A stretch of 64,000 nt of DNA from Alkalihalobacillus sp. LMS39 (lineage in GTDB: Bacteria > Bacillota > Bacilli > Bacillales > Bacillaceae_F), in contig NZ_CP093300.1 of NCBI RefSeq assembly GCF_022812285.1, forward strand, positions 2,852,001 to 2,916,000. The letters are read 5' to 3'. Below the pieces are notes generated by a model, which was not told the origin of the DNA, did no database searches, and saw only the letters and a list, made by a program, of their open reading frames with translations. This document shows positions 53,949-62,459 of the stretch, piece after piece; within the stretch, counting starts at the first letter, position 1, and the number at the start of each line of letters is the position of its first letter. The translations under genes were made by a program, and so were the position numbers.

Positions 53949-54410
53949 TTAATTGATTAACGTCTGAACAAGCAGCCGAGTTAAGCCAACTAAATAAGCT
54001 GACACAACACCAAAAACAATAACTGCACCGGCTATTTTAAACATATTCGAGCCAATTCCGAGAACTAGCCCTTCACTTCGGTGTTCTAATGCTGCACTTG
54101 TCATCGCATTGGAAAAACCTGTAACAGGAACAAGAGCACCTGCTCCCGCAAATTGACCTAACTTATCATACACACCAAATCCTGTTAAAAGAGCAGCAAT
54201 TAATATTAATGTTGCAATGGTTGGGCTTACAACTGTTTCTTGTGTTAAGTCAAAATATTGCATGTATCGATTTTGGATCCACTGTCCAAATGCGCAGATG
54301 AGCCCGCCAATAATATAAGCAACAATACTATTTCGAACGATAGGACGCTTCGGTTGTAATGATGCAAATTTCTTTTGATATTCTTTTTGTTTTTTCTTTT
54401 CGGCATCCAC
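53949..54410 (-). CDS. spoVAC: Stage V sporulation protein AC
   Basis: A 153-residue membrane protein with IIGGLICAFGQWIQNRYM, FGVYDKLGQFAGAGALVPVTGFSNAMTSAALEHRSEG and LGIGSNMFKIAGAVIVFG. I choose GTG 54410 (MDAEKKK start), preceded by AAAGGGG with proper spacing after the spoVAB stop; a TTG at 54443 would overlap spoVAB. The length then equals B. subtilis SpoVAC (about 150). Confidence 0.93.
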   Translation of the reverse strand: MDAEKKKQKEYQKKFASLQPKRPIVRNSIVAYIIGGLICAFGQWIQNRYMQYFDLTQETVVSPTIATLILIAALLTGFGVYDKLGQFAGAGALVPVTGFSNAMTSAALEHRSEGLVLGIGSNMFKIAGAVIVFGVVSAYLVGLTRLLVQTLIN

Positions 54411-54429
54411 TTTGGTCTTCCCCTTTCCA

Positions 54430-54852
54430 TTAATGGTCAACAAAGTAAATCCAATGAAATAACGACCCGCAGATTTTGCCTAGCACTATAGCCATAAGTA
54501 AGATGATAATTCTCTCTTGCACACCCATTCGTTTTGCTAATATCGGCCAAACATTTAATACTTCTGTTAAGGCAGCTGCTAACATTCCGACGAATATCCC
54601 GGCAGCTAGACCTAAAGGAAGTAAAAGCCATTTTGTTAAGTAAAGCTGGATATCATTTAAACTAACAATAGAGCCTACCACAGCTCCAATGACAATACTC
54701 CATTCATAAATATGAATAAATCGTTTTGTTTTTGAAAGTTGAGTTAATCGTGGAATGACACCTAATAATGTTAAAAAGGCGACAAAACCAGCCCCTACAG
54801 TAAGTCCCCCACCTATTCCAATGAATACTGTAATGATAGCCTCAATCACCAT
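54430..54852 (-). CDS. spoVAB: Stage V sporulation protein AB
   Basis: A 140-residue protein with four hydrophobic segments; GGGLTVGAGFVAFLTLLGVIPRLTQLSKT is the family segment. Member of the seven-gene spoVA operon; absent from the mobile-type copy. It starts one base upstream of the spoVAA stop region, with AAAGGTG before the ATG. Confidence 0.92.
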   Translation of the reverse strand: MVIEAIITVFIGIGGGLTVGAGFVAFLTLLGVIPRLTQLSKTKRFIHIYEWSIVIGAVVGSIVSLNDIQLYLTKWLLLPLGLAAGIFVGMLAAALTEVLNVWPILAKRMGVQERIIILLMAIVLGKICGSLFHWIYFVDH

Positions 54853-55464
54853 TTATTTTCGATCACCTTTATTTTCATGGATAATTAAGTATTGTTCTAA
54901 ATCCTGGTCATAATTAAACATTTCCACTTCTAAAGGACTCGGCTCTTCATTAATACGCTTTCGAAACACATGGTTAAAAAATAAAATCATTCCTAATCCT
55001 AAACCAATTGAATAAGGGACTTGAAACAGCAATGGCTTATCCGTTTCTTCCCCCGTAATAACCGTATAGATACGTTGCTGGACCTCTCTCATACTTACAT
55101 CTTCATGGAAATTCATAATCGCTAAGGCGGCTCCGACAAAAAGCAATAACCAAATTAAGACAAAATAAACAGGAACAATTTTTTTCTTTTCGAATTGAAC
55201 TTCTAATATCGTTTGAGCGGCTCCCACATTTTGAATATCCAAGCCTGGATAGTTTTCCTGAATGACTCTCACAATTCTCATAATATCAATGACAATAAAG
55301 TTTTTATCTTCCGGTTTTACGGTATGAATAGATAAATGTTGAATTTGAGATTGGATGCTCGGATGCGCACTCACTTGAGCAATATCATGAATAGTCACTG
55401 TTTGATTTAGTGTTACCCCAATGCGATGACGCATTTTTATATAAATCGATTGTTCCTGATTCAT
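54853..55464 (-). CDS. spoVAA: Stage V sporulation protein AA
   Basis: A 203-residue protein: an N-terminal soluble domain starting YIKMRHRIGVTLNQTVTIHDIAQVSA, then two membrane helices (about 105-125 and 148-170). First gene of the canonical spoVA operon for dipicolinate uptake into the forespore. GGGGGGAGGAC precedes the ATG, and a sigma-G promoter lies about 50 bases upstream. Confidence 0.93.
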   Translation of the reverse strand: MNQEQSIYIKMRHRIGVTLNQTVTIHDIAQVSAHPSIQSQIQHLSIHTVKPEDKNFIVIDIMRIVRVIQENYPGLDIQNVGAAQTILEVQFEKKKIVPVYFVLIWLLLFVGAALAIMNFHEDVSMREVQQRIYTVITGEETDKPLLFQVPYSIGLGLGMILFFNHVFRKRINEEPSPLEVEMFNYDQDLEQYLIIHENKGDRK

Positions 55465-55511
55465 GTCCTCCCCCCTTAATTTTATAATTGCTCACACCTT
55501 TTCATTTTCTT

Positions 55512-55541
55512 TAGTATGGATTGATTTTCATTTCTTCATTC
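55512..55541 (-). promoter_or_regulatory. Sigma-G-type promoter of the spoVA operon
   Basis: Minus strand GAATGA (55541-55536), 17-base spacer, CATACTA (55518-55512). The -10 fits the sigma-G consensus exactly and is the same heptamer as in the ger operon promoter at 8.57 kb. Confidence 0.7.
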
Positions 55542-55620
55542 TTTTGTTCATTTATACCAGACATTACCAACAGAAAATACGAAAAACGGTGTTTATTCTT
55601 CCTAGATTTAAACGATAATA

Positions 55621-55800
55621 AAGAAAAACGCGGAGCGTCTTTTCTTTCAAGCGAAGTGCGGAGCCCTGCCCGCTTTTAACAGTGAACCCCAAGTGCTTTT
55701 CTTGGGGTGAAACGCGCAGGTGCGCAGCCTTCGCTCTTCTAGAATAAGCTTTCACAGATTCGTTGCTATACCAAAATTTTTATACTTTCTTACCTTTTAA
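55621..55800 (+). repeat. Dispersed hairpin-rich intergenic repeat, copy 4
   Basis: Full-length copy in the spoVAA-sigF gap. Left hairpin AAGAAAAACGC-GGA-GCGTCTTTTCTT; outer stem AGCGAAG with CTTCGCT; inner hairpins CCCCAAG-TGCTTTT-CTTGGGG and GCGC-AGGT-GCGC; right end AAGCTTTCACAGATTCGTTGC to TTTCTTACCTTTT. Confidence 0.92.
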
Positions 55801-55858
55801 AAAAAAGCTTTCACAGCTTCACGGCAATACCAAAACTTATATACTTTCTACTATAAAA
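55746..55858 (+). repeat. Tandem duplication of the right end of repeat copy 4
   Basis: The segment AAGCTTTCACAGATTCGTTGC...ACCAAAATTTTTATACTTTC (55747-55806) is repeated next to itself as AAGCTTTCACAGCTTCACGGC...ACCAAAACTTATATACTTTC (55806-55858) with about ten differences, separated by an A-run. Confidence 0.85.
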
Positions 55859-55893
55859 AAAAGACCAAACGGGCTAATCACCCATTTGATCTT
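55853..55893 (-). terminator. Terminator of the spoIIA (sigF) operon, overlapping the sigF stop
   Basis: Minus strand AAGATCAAATGGG - TGATTAG - CCCGTTTGGTCTT then T8. The left arm is the last coding sequence of sigF and the stop codon TAG falls in the loop. Confidence 0.93.
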
Positions 55894-56632
55894 TAATTTG
55901 TTCTAATATTTTCTTTTCTAGCCTTGACACTTGCACTTGCGAAATCCCAAGTCGAGTAGCCACTTCAGATTGAGTTTGGTCCTTATAATATCGTAAATAA
56001 ACGATTAGTCTCTCACGCTCATCTAAGTGTCGAATAGCTTCTTTAAGTGCTAGTTTGTCAAACCACTTCGCTTCCGAATGGTCAGCAATTTGGTCTAATA
56101 ATGTAATCGGATCCCCATCATTTTCATAAACTGTTTCATGAATGGATGTTAAGGACCGACTTGCCTCACCCGCAAAAACAACTTCCTCTGGGGTGATTTC
56201 TAATTTCTCTGCGATTTCATTTACAGTAGGAACTCGCCCTAATGTTTTAGAAAGCTCGTCTTTTACTTTTCTAATTTTATTCCCTAATTCTTTAATCGAC
56301 CGACTAACTTTAACAGTACCATCATCCCGTAAAAAGCGCTGAATCTCTCCAATAATCATTGGAACAGCATACGTTGAGAACTTTACATCGTAAGATAAAT
56401 CAAATTTGTCTACCGATTTAATCAAACCAATACATCCAATTTGGAATAAATCATCAGGTTCATATCCACGGTTTAAAAAGCGTTGAACGACGGACCATAC
56501 AAGTCTAGTGTTACGATTTACAATTAAATCTCTTGCTTCTTGGTCACCAGCCTGACTTTTTTCAATGAGCTGTTTGACCTCATTATCCTTTAGATATGTG
56601 TCATTCGTTTCATTTTTTACCTCCACATCCAT
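55874..56632 (-). CDS. sigF: RNA polymerase sigma-F factor
   Basis: A 252-residue sigma-70 factor of the SigB/F/G group. Region 2 DDLFQIGCIGLIKSVDKFD with FSTYAVPMIIGEIQRFLRDDG, region 3, and region 4 with YYKDQTQSEVATRLGISQVQVSRLEKKIL as the -35 helix-turn-helix. First forespore-specific sigma factor, held inactive by SpoIIAB. Normal length. Confidence 0.97.
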   Translation of the reverse strand: MDVEVKNETNDTYLKDNEVKQLIEKSQAGDQEARDLIVNRNTRLVWSVVQRFLNRGYEPDDLFQIGCIGLIKSVDKFDLSYDVKFSTYAVPMIIGEIQRFLRDDGTVKVSRSIKELGNKIRKVKDELSKTLGRVPTVNEIAEKLEITPEEVVFAGEASRSLTSIHETVYENDGDPITLLDQIADHSEAKWFDKLALKEAIRHLDERERLIVYLRYYKDQTQSEVATRLGISQVQVSRLEKKILEQIKDQMGD

Positions 56633-56644
56633 CAGCAGAACTCC

Positions 56645-57085
56645 TTAATTACACATCGCTTTACTTTTAGAGAGATGCTTTTTTAAATACACGGTTGTTC
56701 CCATCATCGCTTCAGTTGAAACATTAATTTCATCCATGAAATTTTCCATAATTGTAAATCCCATACCTGACCGTTCTAATTCTGGTTTTGTCGTAAATAA
56801 AGGCTGTCTTGCTTCATCAATATTATCAATCCCAATACCTTCATCTTTAATCATTAACTCAACAGTGTCATGTTCTAACGTGACAGAAATATAGACCATT
56901 CCTTCTGGTTGATTATGATATCCATGAATAATTGCATTTGTTACGGCTTCTGATACAACGGTTTTTATTTCTGTCAGTTCATCCATCGTTGGGTCCAGTT
57001 GCGCTACAAAAGCACCAACGGTCACACGAGCAAATGATTCATTTTGACTAAGTGCAGAAAACTGCATTTCCATATGATTTTTCAT
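56645..57085 (-). CDS. spoIIAB: Anti-sigma F factor / SpoIIAA kinase
   Basis: A 146-residue GHKL kinase: [48 protein letters not shown] is nearly identical to the family, with the N box ([11 protein letters not shown]), G1 box DEGIGI and G2 [12 protein letters not shown]. Binds sigma-F and phosphorylates SpoIIAA. Two bases after spoIIAA. Confidence 0.97.
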   Translation of the reverse strand: MKNHMEMQFSALSQNESFARVTVGAFVAQLDPTMDELTEIKTVVSEAVTNAIIHGYHNQPEGMVYISVTLEHDTVELMIKDEGIGIDNIDEARQPLFTTKPELERSGMGFTIMENFMDEINVSTEAMMGTTVYLKKHLSKSKAMCN

Positions 57086-57087
57086 AA

Positions 57088-57438
57088 CTAGGCCACCCCC
57101 AACGTCTGTAATGCGAATTGCTCACTATCCTCGAGTCGAATGATTTTAAATAATCCCGACATCTCAAACAGACGTTTCACAGCAGGAGAGATTGCACATA
57201 CAACCATTTCTCCTCCTATGTTTTTCACTTGCTTGTAACGACCTAAAATGACTCCAAGACCAGAGCTATCCATAAAAGATAATTGTTCTAAATTTAAGAC
57301 AATGTGCTTTAAATCGAATTGTTCAAATCTTTCTTCCACTTGGTTTCTTAAGTCTTCTGCAGTATGGTGGTCTAACTCACCTTCTAATCGAACAAGCAGG
57401 ACAGATCCTTTTTGTTCAAGGTTTACAAGTAAACTCAC
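57088..57438 (-). CDS. spoIIAA: Anti-sigma F factor antagonist
   Basis: A 116-residue STAS-domain protein. The phosphorylated serine is S58 in [21 protein letters not shown] start at 57438 with GAGGGAG 8 bases upstream gives [20 protein letters not shown], matching the B. subtilis start and length; a longer frame to 57471 has no ribosome site. Releases sigma-F from SpoIIAB when dephosphorylated. Confidence 0.95.
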   Translation of the reverse strand: MSLLVNLEQKGSVLLVRLEGELDHHTAEDLRNQVEERFEQFDLKHIVLNLEQLSFMDSSGLGVILGRYKQVKNIGGEMVVCAISPAVKRLFEMSGLFKIIRLEDSEQFALQTLGVA

Positions 57439-57505
57439 ATATCTCACTCCCTCATTGATAGTCAGGGACACACTTCATTGCATGTCCCATTTTGCTAGTA
57501 GTGAG

Positions 57506-57585
57506 AATTTCTATATTGAGTTTTTTATCTCCTGCTCATTGACAAAACTAGTGCATTTTTGCGAAAAAAGGCTAGGATTCTCGAA
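57506..57585 (-). promoter_or_regulatory. Sigma-H-type promoter of spoIIAA with a candidate Spo0A box
   Basis: Minus strand GCAGGAGAT (57535-57527), 12-base spacer, ATAGAAATT (57514-57506), close to the sigma-H consensus RnAGGAwWW / RnnGAATww with one mismatch. A 0A-box-like TTCGAGA (consensus TTCGACA) lies upstream at 57585-57579. This reproduces the known Spo0A/sigma-H control of spoIIA. Confidence 0.7.
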
Positions 57586-57591
57586 ATTTTT

Positions 57592-58755
57592 CTACTCTCT
57601 TCCTGAAAATTTGCCAACAGTTCGTTTAAATAACATCCACCATGACGCACTTTCTACATCAGAATTAGCAATAAGTTTTGTTTCGACAAGAACGTCCCCG
57701 TCTTTTTCCAATGTCAGTGTTCCGATCGTATCTCCTTTTTTTACAGGGGCTTGCAATGTTTTTTCCACTTCAATATGTTCTGTAACATCTTCAATGGAAA
57801 TCCCTTTTTTCGTTAATACCGAAACAGGCTCAGATGTGACTGCTGCTACTTTACTTTCTGCCCCTTTACTCACTTTCACTTCAGCGAGTGCATGTCCACG
57901 GTCATATAATTGATGGGTCATAAATTGGCTAAATGAATAGTCGAGCATTTCTGTAATTTGTTTATTTCTTTCTTTTGGCGTCGGTGCTCCCATGATTACA
58001 GTAATAATGCGCATTCCATTTTTTTCTGCTGTTGCTGTTAAACAATATTTCGCTTCATTTGTATATCCGGTTTTTAACCCATCCACACCAGGATAAAATT
58101 TGACTAGTTTATTCGTATTGACTAACCAGAACTCATCTTCTGTTCCTTGGCGTAAATAATCTTCATAAATTCCTGTAAATTTCGTGATGTCCTCATATTT
58201 TAATAATTCTTTTGAAATCATCGCCAAATCATAGGAAGTTGTATAGTGATTATCTGCTGGTAATCCATTGGAATTCATAAAATTTGTATTTGTTAACCCT
58301 AACTCTTTCGCTTTGGCATTCATCATTTTGGCAAATTCCTCTTCTGAACCTGCAATATATTCTGCCATCGCGACTGACGCATCATTACCGGAAGCAACCG
58401 CAATCGCTTTTAACATATCTTTAACTGTCATTTCTTCGCCAGGCTCTAAAAAGATTTGCGAACCCCCCATAGATGCCGCTCTTTCACTCGTTCTTACTTT
58501 ATCGTCATAAGAAATTTTCCCCATATCGATCGCTTCCATAATGAGAAGCATTGTCATGATTTTTGTCATACTTGCAGGAGGAAGTTTCTCATTACTATTT
58601 TTCTCAAATAAAACCGTTCCCGTATCTCTTTCAATAATAATCGCAGATGCCGCATCAGGAGCGAGATTCGCCTGCTCCTCAGCTGCTAACGTATATGTAC
58701 CCATCACCCCAAAAACCAATGTAAAACATAAAAAACTAGCTAATATAGCCCTCAT
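57592..58755 (-). CDS. dacF: D-alanyl-D-alanine carboxypeptidase DacF
   Basis: A 387-residue S11 peptidase. Signal peptide of about 25 residues (LASFLCFTLVFGVMGTYTLAA), motifs SMTK (S62, K65), ASGND and KTGYTNEAK, and a C-terminal domain ending in an amphipathic tail. Made in the forespore; with DacB it controls cortex cross-linking. ATG 58755 is preceded by GTGGAGG; a GTG at 58770 lies inside the ribosome site. Heads the dacF-spoIIAA-AB-sigF cluster, with spoIIAA also having its own promoter. Confidence 0.93.
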   Translation of the reverse strand: MRAILASFLCFTLVFGVMGTYTLAAEEQANLAPDAASAIIIERDTGTVLFEKNSNEKLPPASMTKIMTMLLIMEAIDMGKISYDDKVRTSERAASMGGSQIFLEPGEEMTVKDMLKAIAVASGNDASVAMAEYIAGSEEEFAKMMNAKAKELGLTNTNFMNSNGLPADNHYTTSYDLAMISKELLKYEDITKFTGIYEDYLRQGTEDEFWLVNTNKLVKFYPGVDGLKTGYTNEAKYCLTATAEKNGMRIITVIMGAPTPKERNKQITEMLDYSFSQFMTHQLYDRGHALAEVKVSKGAESKVAAVTSEPVSVLTKKGISIEDVTEHIEVEKTLQAPVKKGDTIGTLTLEKDGDVLVETKLIANSDVESASWWMLFKRTVGKFSGRE

Positions 58756-58781
58756 TTTTATTACCTCCACTTTTTTACTAT

Positions 58782-58810
58782 GATTTTTTCCACTTTTCCA
58801 TTATTTATAC
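58782..58810 (-). promoter_or_regulatory. Sigma-F-type promoter of dacF
   Basis: Minus strand GTATA (58810-58806), 14-base spacer, GGAAAAAATC (58791-58782), matching the sigma-F/-G -10 pattern GGnnAnAATw. It lies about 27 bases before the dacF start. Confidence 0.6.
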
Positions 58811-58921
58811 CTGGGGGTGTCAGACACCATATGAAAAATAGCGACAAAAAAGTATTTTATCATTTTTTTTATTTACTACAATAGAAACATAGTCGGGCTT
58901 TTGTACAATCTAACAATTGAT
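58811..58921. other. Intergenic stretch upstream of dacF
   Basis: AT-rich DNA containing the 13-base palindrome GGTGTCAGACACC (58816-58828), a word that recurs in many Bacillus genomes. I see no gene or clear signal. Confidence 0.4.
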
Positions 58922-59005
58922 TTATTCAGTTTTTTTATCTTGCTTTTTTCTTCTTTCATTCAATCCACTCGGCACGTAGCCATATCCGGTTGGGCTCACT
59001 TCCAT
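58922..59005 (-). CDS. Possible 27-residue peptide, overlapping the next entry in another frame
   Basis: ATG at 59005 to TAA at 58922 encodes MEVSPTGYGYVPSGLNERRK and a few more charged residues. It starts inside the end of the 22-residue frame below. A one-base change in the A5 run at 59004-59009 would join both into a single 47-residue basic protein, which reads more naturally. Either a coupled pair, a frameshifted single gene, or noise. Confidence 0.35.
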   Translation of the reverse strand: MEVSPTGYGYVPSGLNERRKKQDKKTE

Positions 59006-59064
59006 TTTTCTTGTTCTCTTTTCCTTTCTACTATTTCATGAAAGGTACGTCTTTTATTTTTCAT
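58996..59064 (-). CDS. Possible 22-residue basic peptide
   Basis: ATG at 59064 with GAGGTG 7 bases upstream encodes MKNKRRTFHEIVERKREQEK plus two residues, then TGA. The basic, helical composition recalls small Fur-regulated basic proteins (FbpB-like), but the match is weak. It may be the 5' part of one gene continued by the frame above after a frameshift. Confidence 0.35.
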   Translation of the reverse strand: MKNKRRTFHEIVERKREQEKWK

Positions 59065-59232
59065 TTCTTTCACCTCTTCATTTGATTAGTTGACTCTTTG
59101 TTATTCTTTACTTAACATCATCCTATTATTTTTTTATTTTCGGAAAAGAAAAGATATACAAAAAGTACTAGGTATTTTATACTATATATATATGTGTGTG
59201 TGATTTTATAAGTAAATAGAAGAGGTGAACGA

Positions 59233-60711
59233 ATGGAAAGGAACGATATTAGTCAACTAGATTTACAACGAAAAAATAAGCTTATTATAACCATTGTAGC
59301 GATAACGACCGTTTTGGGCTTTTTTGCCCAAATCGCTTTACAACTCCCGACAATGTTTATGGTCTATTTAGGTTCAGGTGCTTCTTTACTAGCCATTGTT
59401 GTAGTGATGCATATTAAACAGTGGTATATCCACGTTATCCCTTACATTACCTTAGCTGGCGTTGCCGTTGTGACTTTAGGCTTCATGAATGTACAACCTG
59501 ACTTCGCTAATATTTTTATGGTTTATTTTATGATTGTTATGATGTCAATTTATATGAAGAAATTGATTTCTCTTCTCACATTCCTTATCGGTATCAGTTT
59601 GTATTCCTACTACTTACTTCAAAATTGGGAAACATTTAATATGACAGAACAGGAATTTGGAACGCATTTAATTTATATCATTATCGTTTCAGTTATTTTA
59701 TTTAACAAACAAAAAATTCAACAATATATGGTCAATGACATTCAAGAAGCAAACAAACAAAAAGAAGCATTGCTTTTAATAGAACAAGAACGCGAATTGC
59801 AATTAAAGGCTTCTGCTACAAGTATTTCTACTCAAATGATCGAAGTACAAGAACATAGTCAAAAAAACATTGACTCTATGCACGAAATGAGTGACGCTTT
59901 TCAAGAAATTGCTTCAGGGGTTCACAGTCAAACGAATGCAATTTCTCATGTTTCATCTACGATAGAATCAACAGACCAATTAGTAAAAAATATGGTCGAA
60001 TCTGTCGACTTGCTATCTGTTGTATCAGAAAAAGCAGAAACGACCTCTAACCAAGGAAGGGATACGATTGAAAAATTAGATTCTACGTTTTCTACTTATC
60101 GAAACTCTACATTAAAAATGTCAGAAGAAATACGATTACTAGCCGATAAAATTGTGGATATTACTGCATTTACAAAATCTATCCAAGAAATTGCTTCTCA
60201 AACGAATTTACTTTCTTTAAATGCAAGCATTGAAGCGGCTCGGGCAGGGGAACAAGGAAAAGGGTTTGCGGTTGTAGCTACAGAAGTTCGTAAATTATCA
60301 ACAGAAACCGCTGAATTAGCGGAGTTAATCGATACAAAATTAATTGAAATTAATGAACAAACGAATCAAACACGCCAACAAATGACAGAAAACTCAGAGC
60401 AAATGGAACAAAGTGCACAAATGACGAAAGAAACAAAAGATGCGTTTACAACGATTCACCAATCGGTCCAAGAATTGCAAGCAAAAATAGAAAATTTCCA
60501 TAAACAAGCCTACAAAATTGGAGAAGACTCCACGTCCATTCGCACCGCCGTTTCTCAGTTTTCTTCCATTATTGAGCAAACGACAGCTACACTAGAAGAA
60601 TTATCAGCAACAGTCGAAAATCAATTTACACAATATGGTGAACTAAACCGGAACATTGAATCAACAACAAAAACAGCTCAAGATTTATTAACGCTTTACA
60701 CGAAAAAGTAG
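59233..60711 (+). CDS. Methyl-accepting chemotaxis protein with a multi-span membrane domain
   Basis: A 492-residue chemoreceptor. Residues 18-172 form about six membrane helices with very short loops, and no extracellular sensor domain. A short linker coiled coil ([19 protein letters not shown]) leads to the cytoplasmic signalling domain, whose tip is [37 protein letters not shown]. No HAMP is obvious. It probably senses a membrane-related or intracellular cue. GAGGTGAACG precedes the ATG, and a short AT/GT microsatellite (59183-59202) lies upstream. Confidence 0.92.
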   Translation: MERNDISQLDLQRKNKLIITIVAITTVLGFFAQIALQLPTMFMVYLGSGASLLAIVVVMHIKQWYIHVIPYITLAGVAVVTLGFMNVQPDFANIFMVYFMIVMMSIYMKKLISLLTFLIGISLYSYYLLQNWETFNMTEQEFGTHLIYIIIVSVILFNKQKIQQYMVNDIQEANKQKEALLLIEQERELQLKASATSISTQMIEVQEHSQKNIDSMHEMSDAFQEIASGVHSQTNAISHVSSTIESTDQLVKNMVESVDLLSVVSEKAETTSNQGRDTIEKLDSTFSTYRNSTLKMSEEIRLLADKIVDITAFTKSIQEIASQTNLLSLNASIEAARAGEQGKGFAVVATEVRKLSTETAELAELIDTKLIEINEQTNQTRQQMTENSEQMEQSAQMTKETKDAFTTIHQSVQELQAKIENFHKQAYKIGEDSTSIRTAVSQFSSIIEQTTATLEELSATVENQFTQYGELNRNIESTTKTAQDLLTLYTKK

Positions 60712-60727
60712 TTCTGAACAGAGTATC

Positions 60728-60759
60728 TAAAAAAAACCACTCAACCGAGTGGTTTTTTT
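60728..60759. terminator. Bidirectional terminator between the chemoreceptor and MFS genes
   Basis: AAAAACCACTC - AACC - GAGTGGTTTTTTT, perfect stem, touching the MFS stop codon. Confidence 0.95.
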
Positions 60760-62023
60760 ATCCTGCAATTGTTTCCTTATAACGTTGATTGTTCTTTTCC
60801 TTTTTGTAAACAACAAGACAACATACACAACCGATGTAACAAATAGCAGCAGAAAGCGAAAAAGCCACTGTATAATTTTCAAAATAATCAATAACAATAC
60901 CTGTGACCATCGGCGAAACCCATTGACCGACACCAAAAAATAAAGTCATGAACCCAATCGCTACCGATAGCTTCTGCGGTGAAATCATATCTCCCACTGC
61001 TGCAACCATTACAGTCGGAACCGCCCATAAAGTTAAAGCATAAACCATCGTAATAAATAATAAAACAACTGGATTCGTAAACGTAATAATGGTAATTAAT
61101 AATGTCGCCTGCATGAAAAAAATAATAAATAAAGTCTGTACTCTTCCTATTCGATCTGAAATATTTCCCCAAATGAGCCCGCTAATAATGCTAAAGAAAC
61201 CAGCCACTGAAAAATATAAACCCGCTTCTTGTTTGGCTAATCCCACATCACTTAATAAGTAATCGACGAAAAAGGTTGAAAAGATTAAATAGGAAAATCC
61301 CCATGTGAAATAAATAAAACCTAACGTTAAAACGGTTGGATTGCGATAAACAACATGACTTCCTGCGTTTTCGTCCTGCAAACTCGAATTGTCAATTTGT
61401 TGAAAAGTTGATGCACCAACAGGAGATAAGCCCAACTGTTCAGGAGCGTCAACTAAAAAAATAATATTTAATACGATAACCATCATAATGATTGCCGTCA
61501 TCATTCCCCAGCCTAATCTCCAGCCGTCATCAGGGTTTATTACCATTAACAAAGGGATAATGGCCCCACTGAATACCATTCCAAGCCCCGATCCTGAGTT
61601 TGTTATTCCTAGTGCCGTACCGCGGTATTTTTGAGAAAACCAACGACTGACCATTCCTAAAGAAGGAACGTTTGCTCCACCTGACCCTAAACCGATAATG
61701 AGACAAGCCATATAGGCAATCCAGAAGCTTTGAGCAAAACTACTAATCGTCATACCGATACCTAGTACTAATAAAAAGAAAATAATAACTTGTTTGACTG
61801 AAAATTTATGAAGTAAATAGCCGACGCCTAAAGCACTGACTAAATAGCCAAAAAATACAGCAGAGGCAATCATTCCTGCCTCACTATAAGTTAATGTTAA
61901 ACCTTCGCGCATAAAAGGTATGACTGCCCCTAATGAAAATCTTCCTAACCCTAGGCAAGCAAACATATTTATAATCGTGAGGATGAGGATAAACCAACCC
62001 TTATGTATCTTTTTGCTTTTCAC
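60758..62023 (-). CDS. Major facilitator superfamily transporter
   Basis: A 421-residue permease with 12 predicted spans. The N-terminal half has RFSLGAVIPFMREGLTLTYSEAGMIASAVFFGYL and SRWFSQKYRGTALGITNSGSGLGMVFSG, typical of the OxlT/YbfB-like oxalate-formate or monocarboxylate antiporter branch. The substrate is unknown. It follows the thioesterase gene by 17 bases, so it is the last gene of a three-gene unit with the nitronate monooxygenase. Confidence 0.88.
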   Translation of the reverse strand: MKSKKIHKGWFILILTIINMFACLGLGRFSLGAVIPFMREGLTLTYSEAGMIASAVFFGYLVSALGVGYLLHKFSVKQVIIFFLLVLGIGMTISSFAQSFWIAYMACLIIGLGSGGANVPSLGMVSRWFSQKYRGTALGITNSGSGLGMVFSGAIIPLLMVINPDDGWRLGWGMMTAIIMMVIVLNIIFLVDAPEQLGLSPVGASTFQQIDNSSLQDENAGSHVVYRNPTVLTLGFIYFTWGFSYLIFSTFFVDYLLSDVGLAKQEAGLYFSVAGFFSIISGLIWGNISDRIGRVQTLFIIFFMQATLLITIITFTNPVVLLFITMVYALTLWAVPTVMVAAVGDMISPQKLSVAIGFMTLFFGVGQWVSPMVTGIVIDYFENYTVAFSLSAAICYIGCVCCLVVYKKEKNNQRYKETIAG

Positions 62024-62040
62024 CTTATCCTCACCCTTTT

Positions 62041-62445
62041 TTATGTTATAAAATAATCCTGTTTACGATAAACCATTCCTTCTGCTAATGCAATCAAAGA
62101 GTCTTGTTCATTTTTAACTTCAATCCTGTATAAGCCAAGCCGTTGATTTTTCTTATCTTCTTTTGCCACAGCTATCATATGATCTCCTACAGCTCCTGCT
62201 TCCATATAGTGCATTGTCATCGTAATGCCTACAGCCGTTTGACCGTATGAATTACTTGCAATCGCAAACGCTACATCTGCAAGAGAAAAAATGGCTCCTC
62301 CGTTTGCTGTACCATGAAAATTTAACATGTGGTCTTTTATATCCATCGCAACTTCAGCAAATCCTTCACCGAAGTTTAGAATAGAAATCCCTAACCACTT
62401 TGCATATTTATCTTTTTCGAAATGTTCTAATAATTTCTCACGCAT
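62041..62445 (-). CDS. PaaI-type hotdog thioesterase
   Basis: A 134-residue hotdog-fold protein. HMLNFHGTANGGAIFSLADVAFAIASNS is the PaaI/YbgC-like signature, with the conserved Asn and Asp for acyl-CoA hydrolysis. ATG 62445 is preceded by GAGGGG at short spacing; the ATG at 62457 lacks a site. It sits between the nitronate monooxygenase and the MFS transporter. The acyl substrate is unknown. Confidence 0.88.
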   Translation of the reverse strand: MREKLLEHFEKDKYAKWLGISILNFGEGFAEVAMDIKDHMLNFHGTANGGAIFSLADVAFAIASNSYGQTAVGITMTMHYMEAGAVGDHMIAVAKEDKKNQRLGLYRIEVKNEQDSLIALAEGMVYRKQDYFIT

Positions 62446-62459
62446 GAGCCCCCTCATTT

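Noticed and set aside
55564-55755. 63-codon minus-strand frame
   Set aside because: It lies inside repeat copy 4 and consists of its hairpins; other copies do not keep the frame open.
30014-55858. CRISPR array made of the dispersed repeats
   Set aside because: The four units are kilobases apart, about 170 bp long and have no spacer pattern.
58816-58828. GGTGTCAGACACC palindrome as an operator
   Set aside because: A single copy of a word common in Bacillus genomes, upstream of the dacF promoter with no matching regulator; noted only.
59183-59202. AT/GT microsatellite before the chemoreceptor as a phase-variation switch
   Set aside because: The tract is short and outside the coding sequence; there is nothing to show it alters expression.
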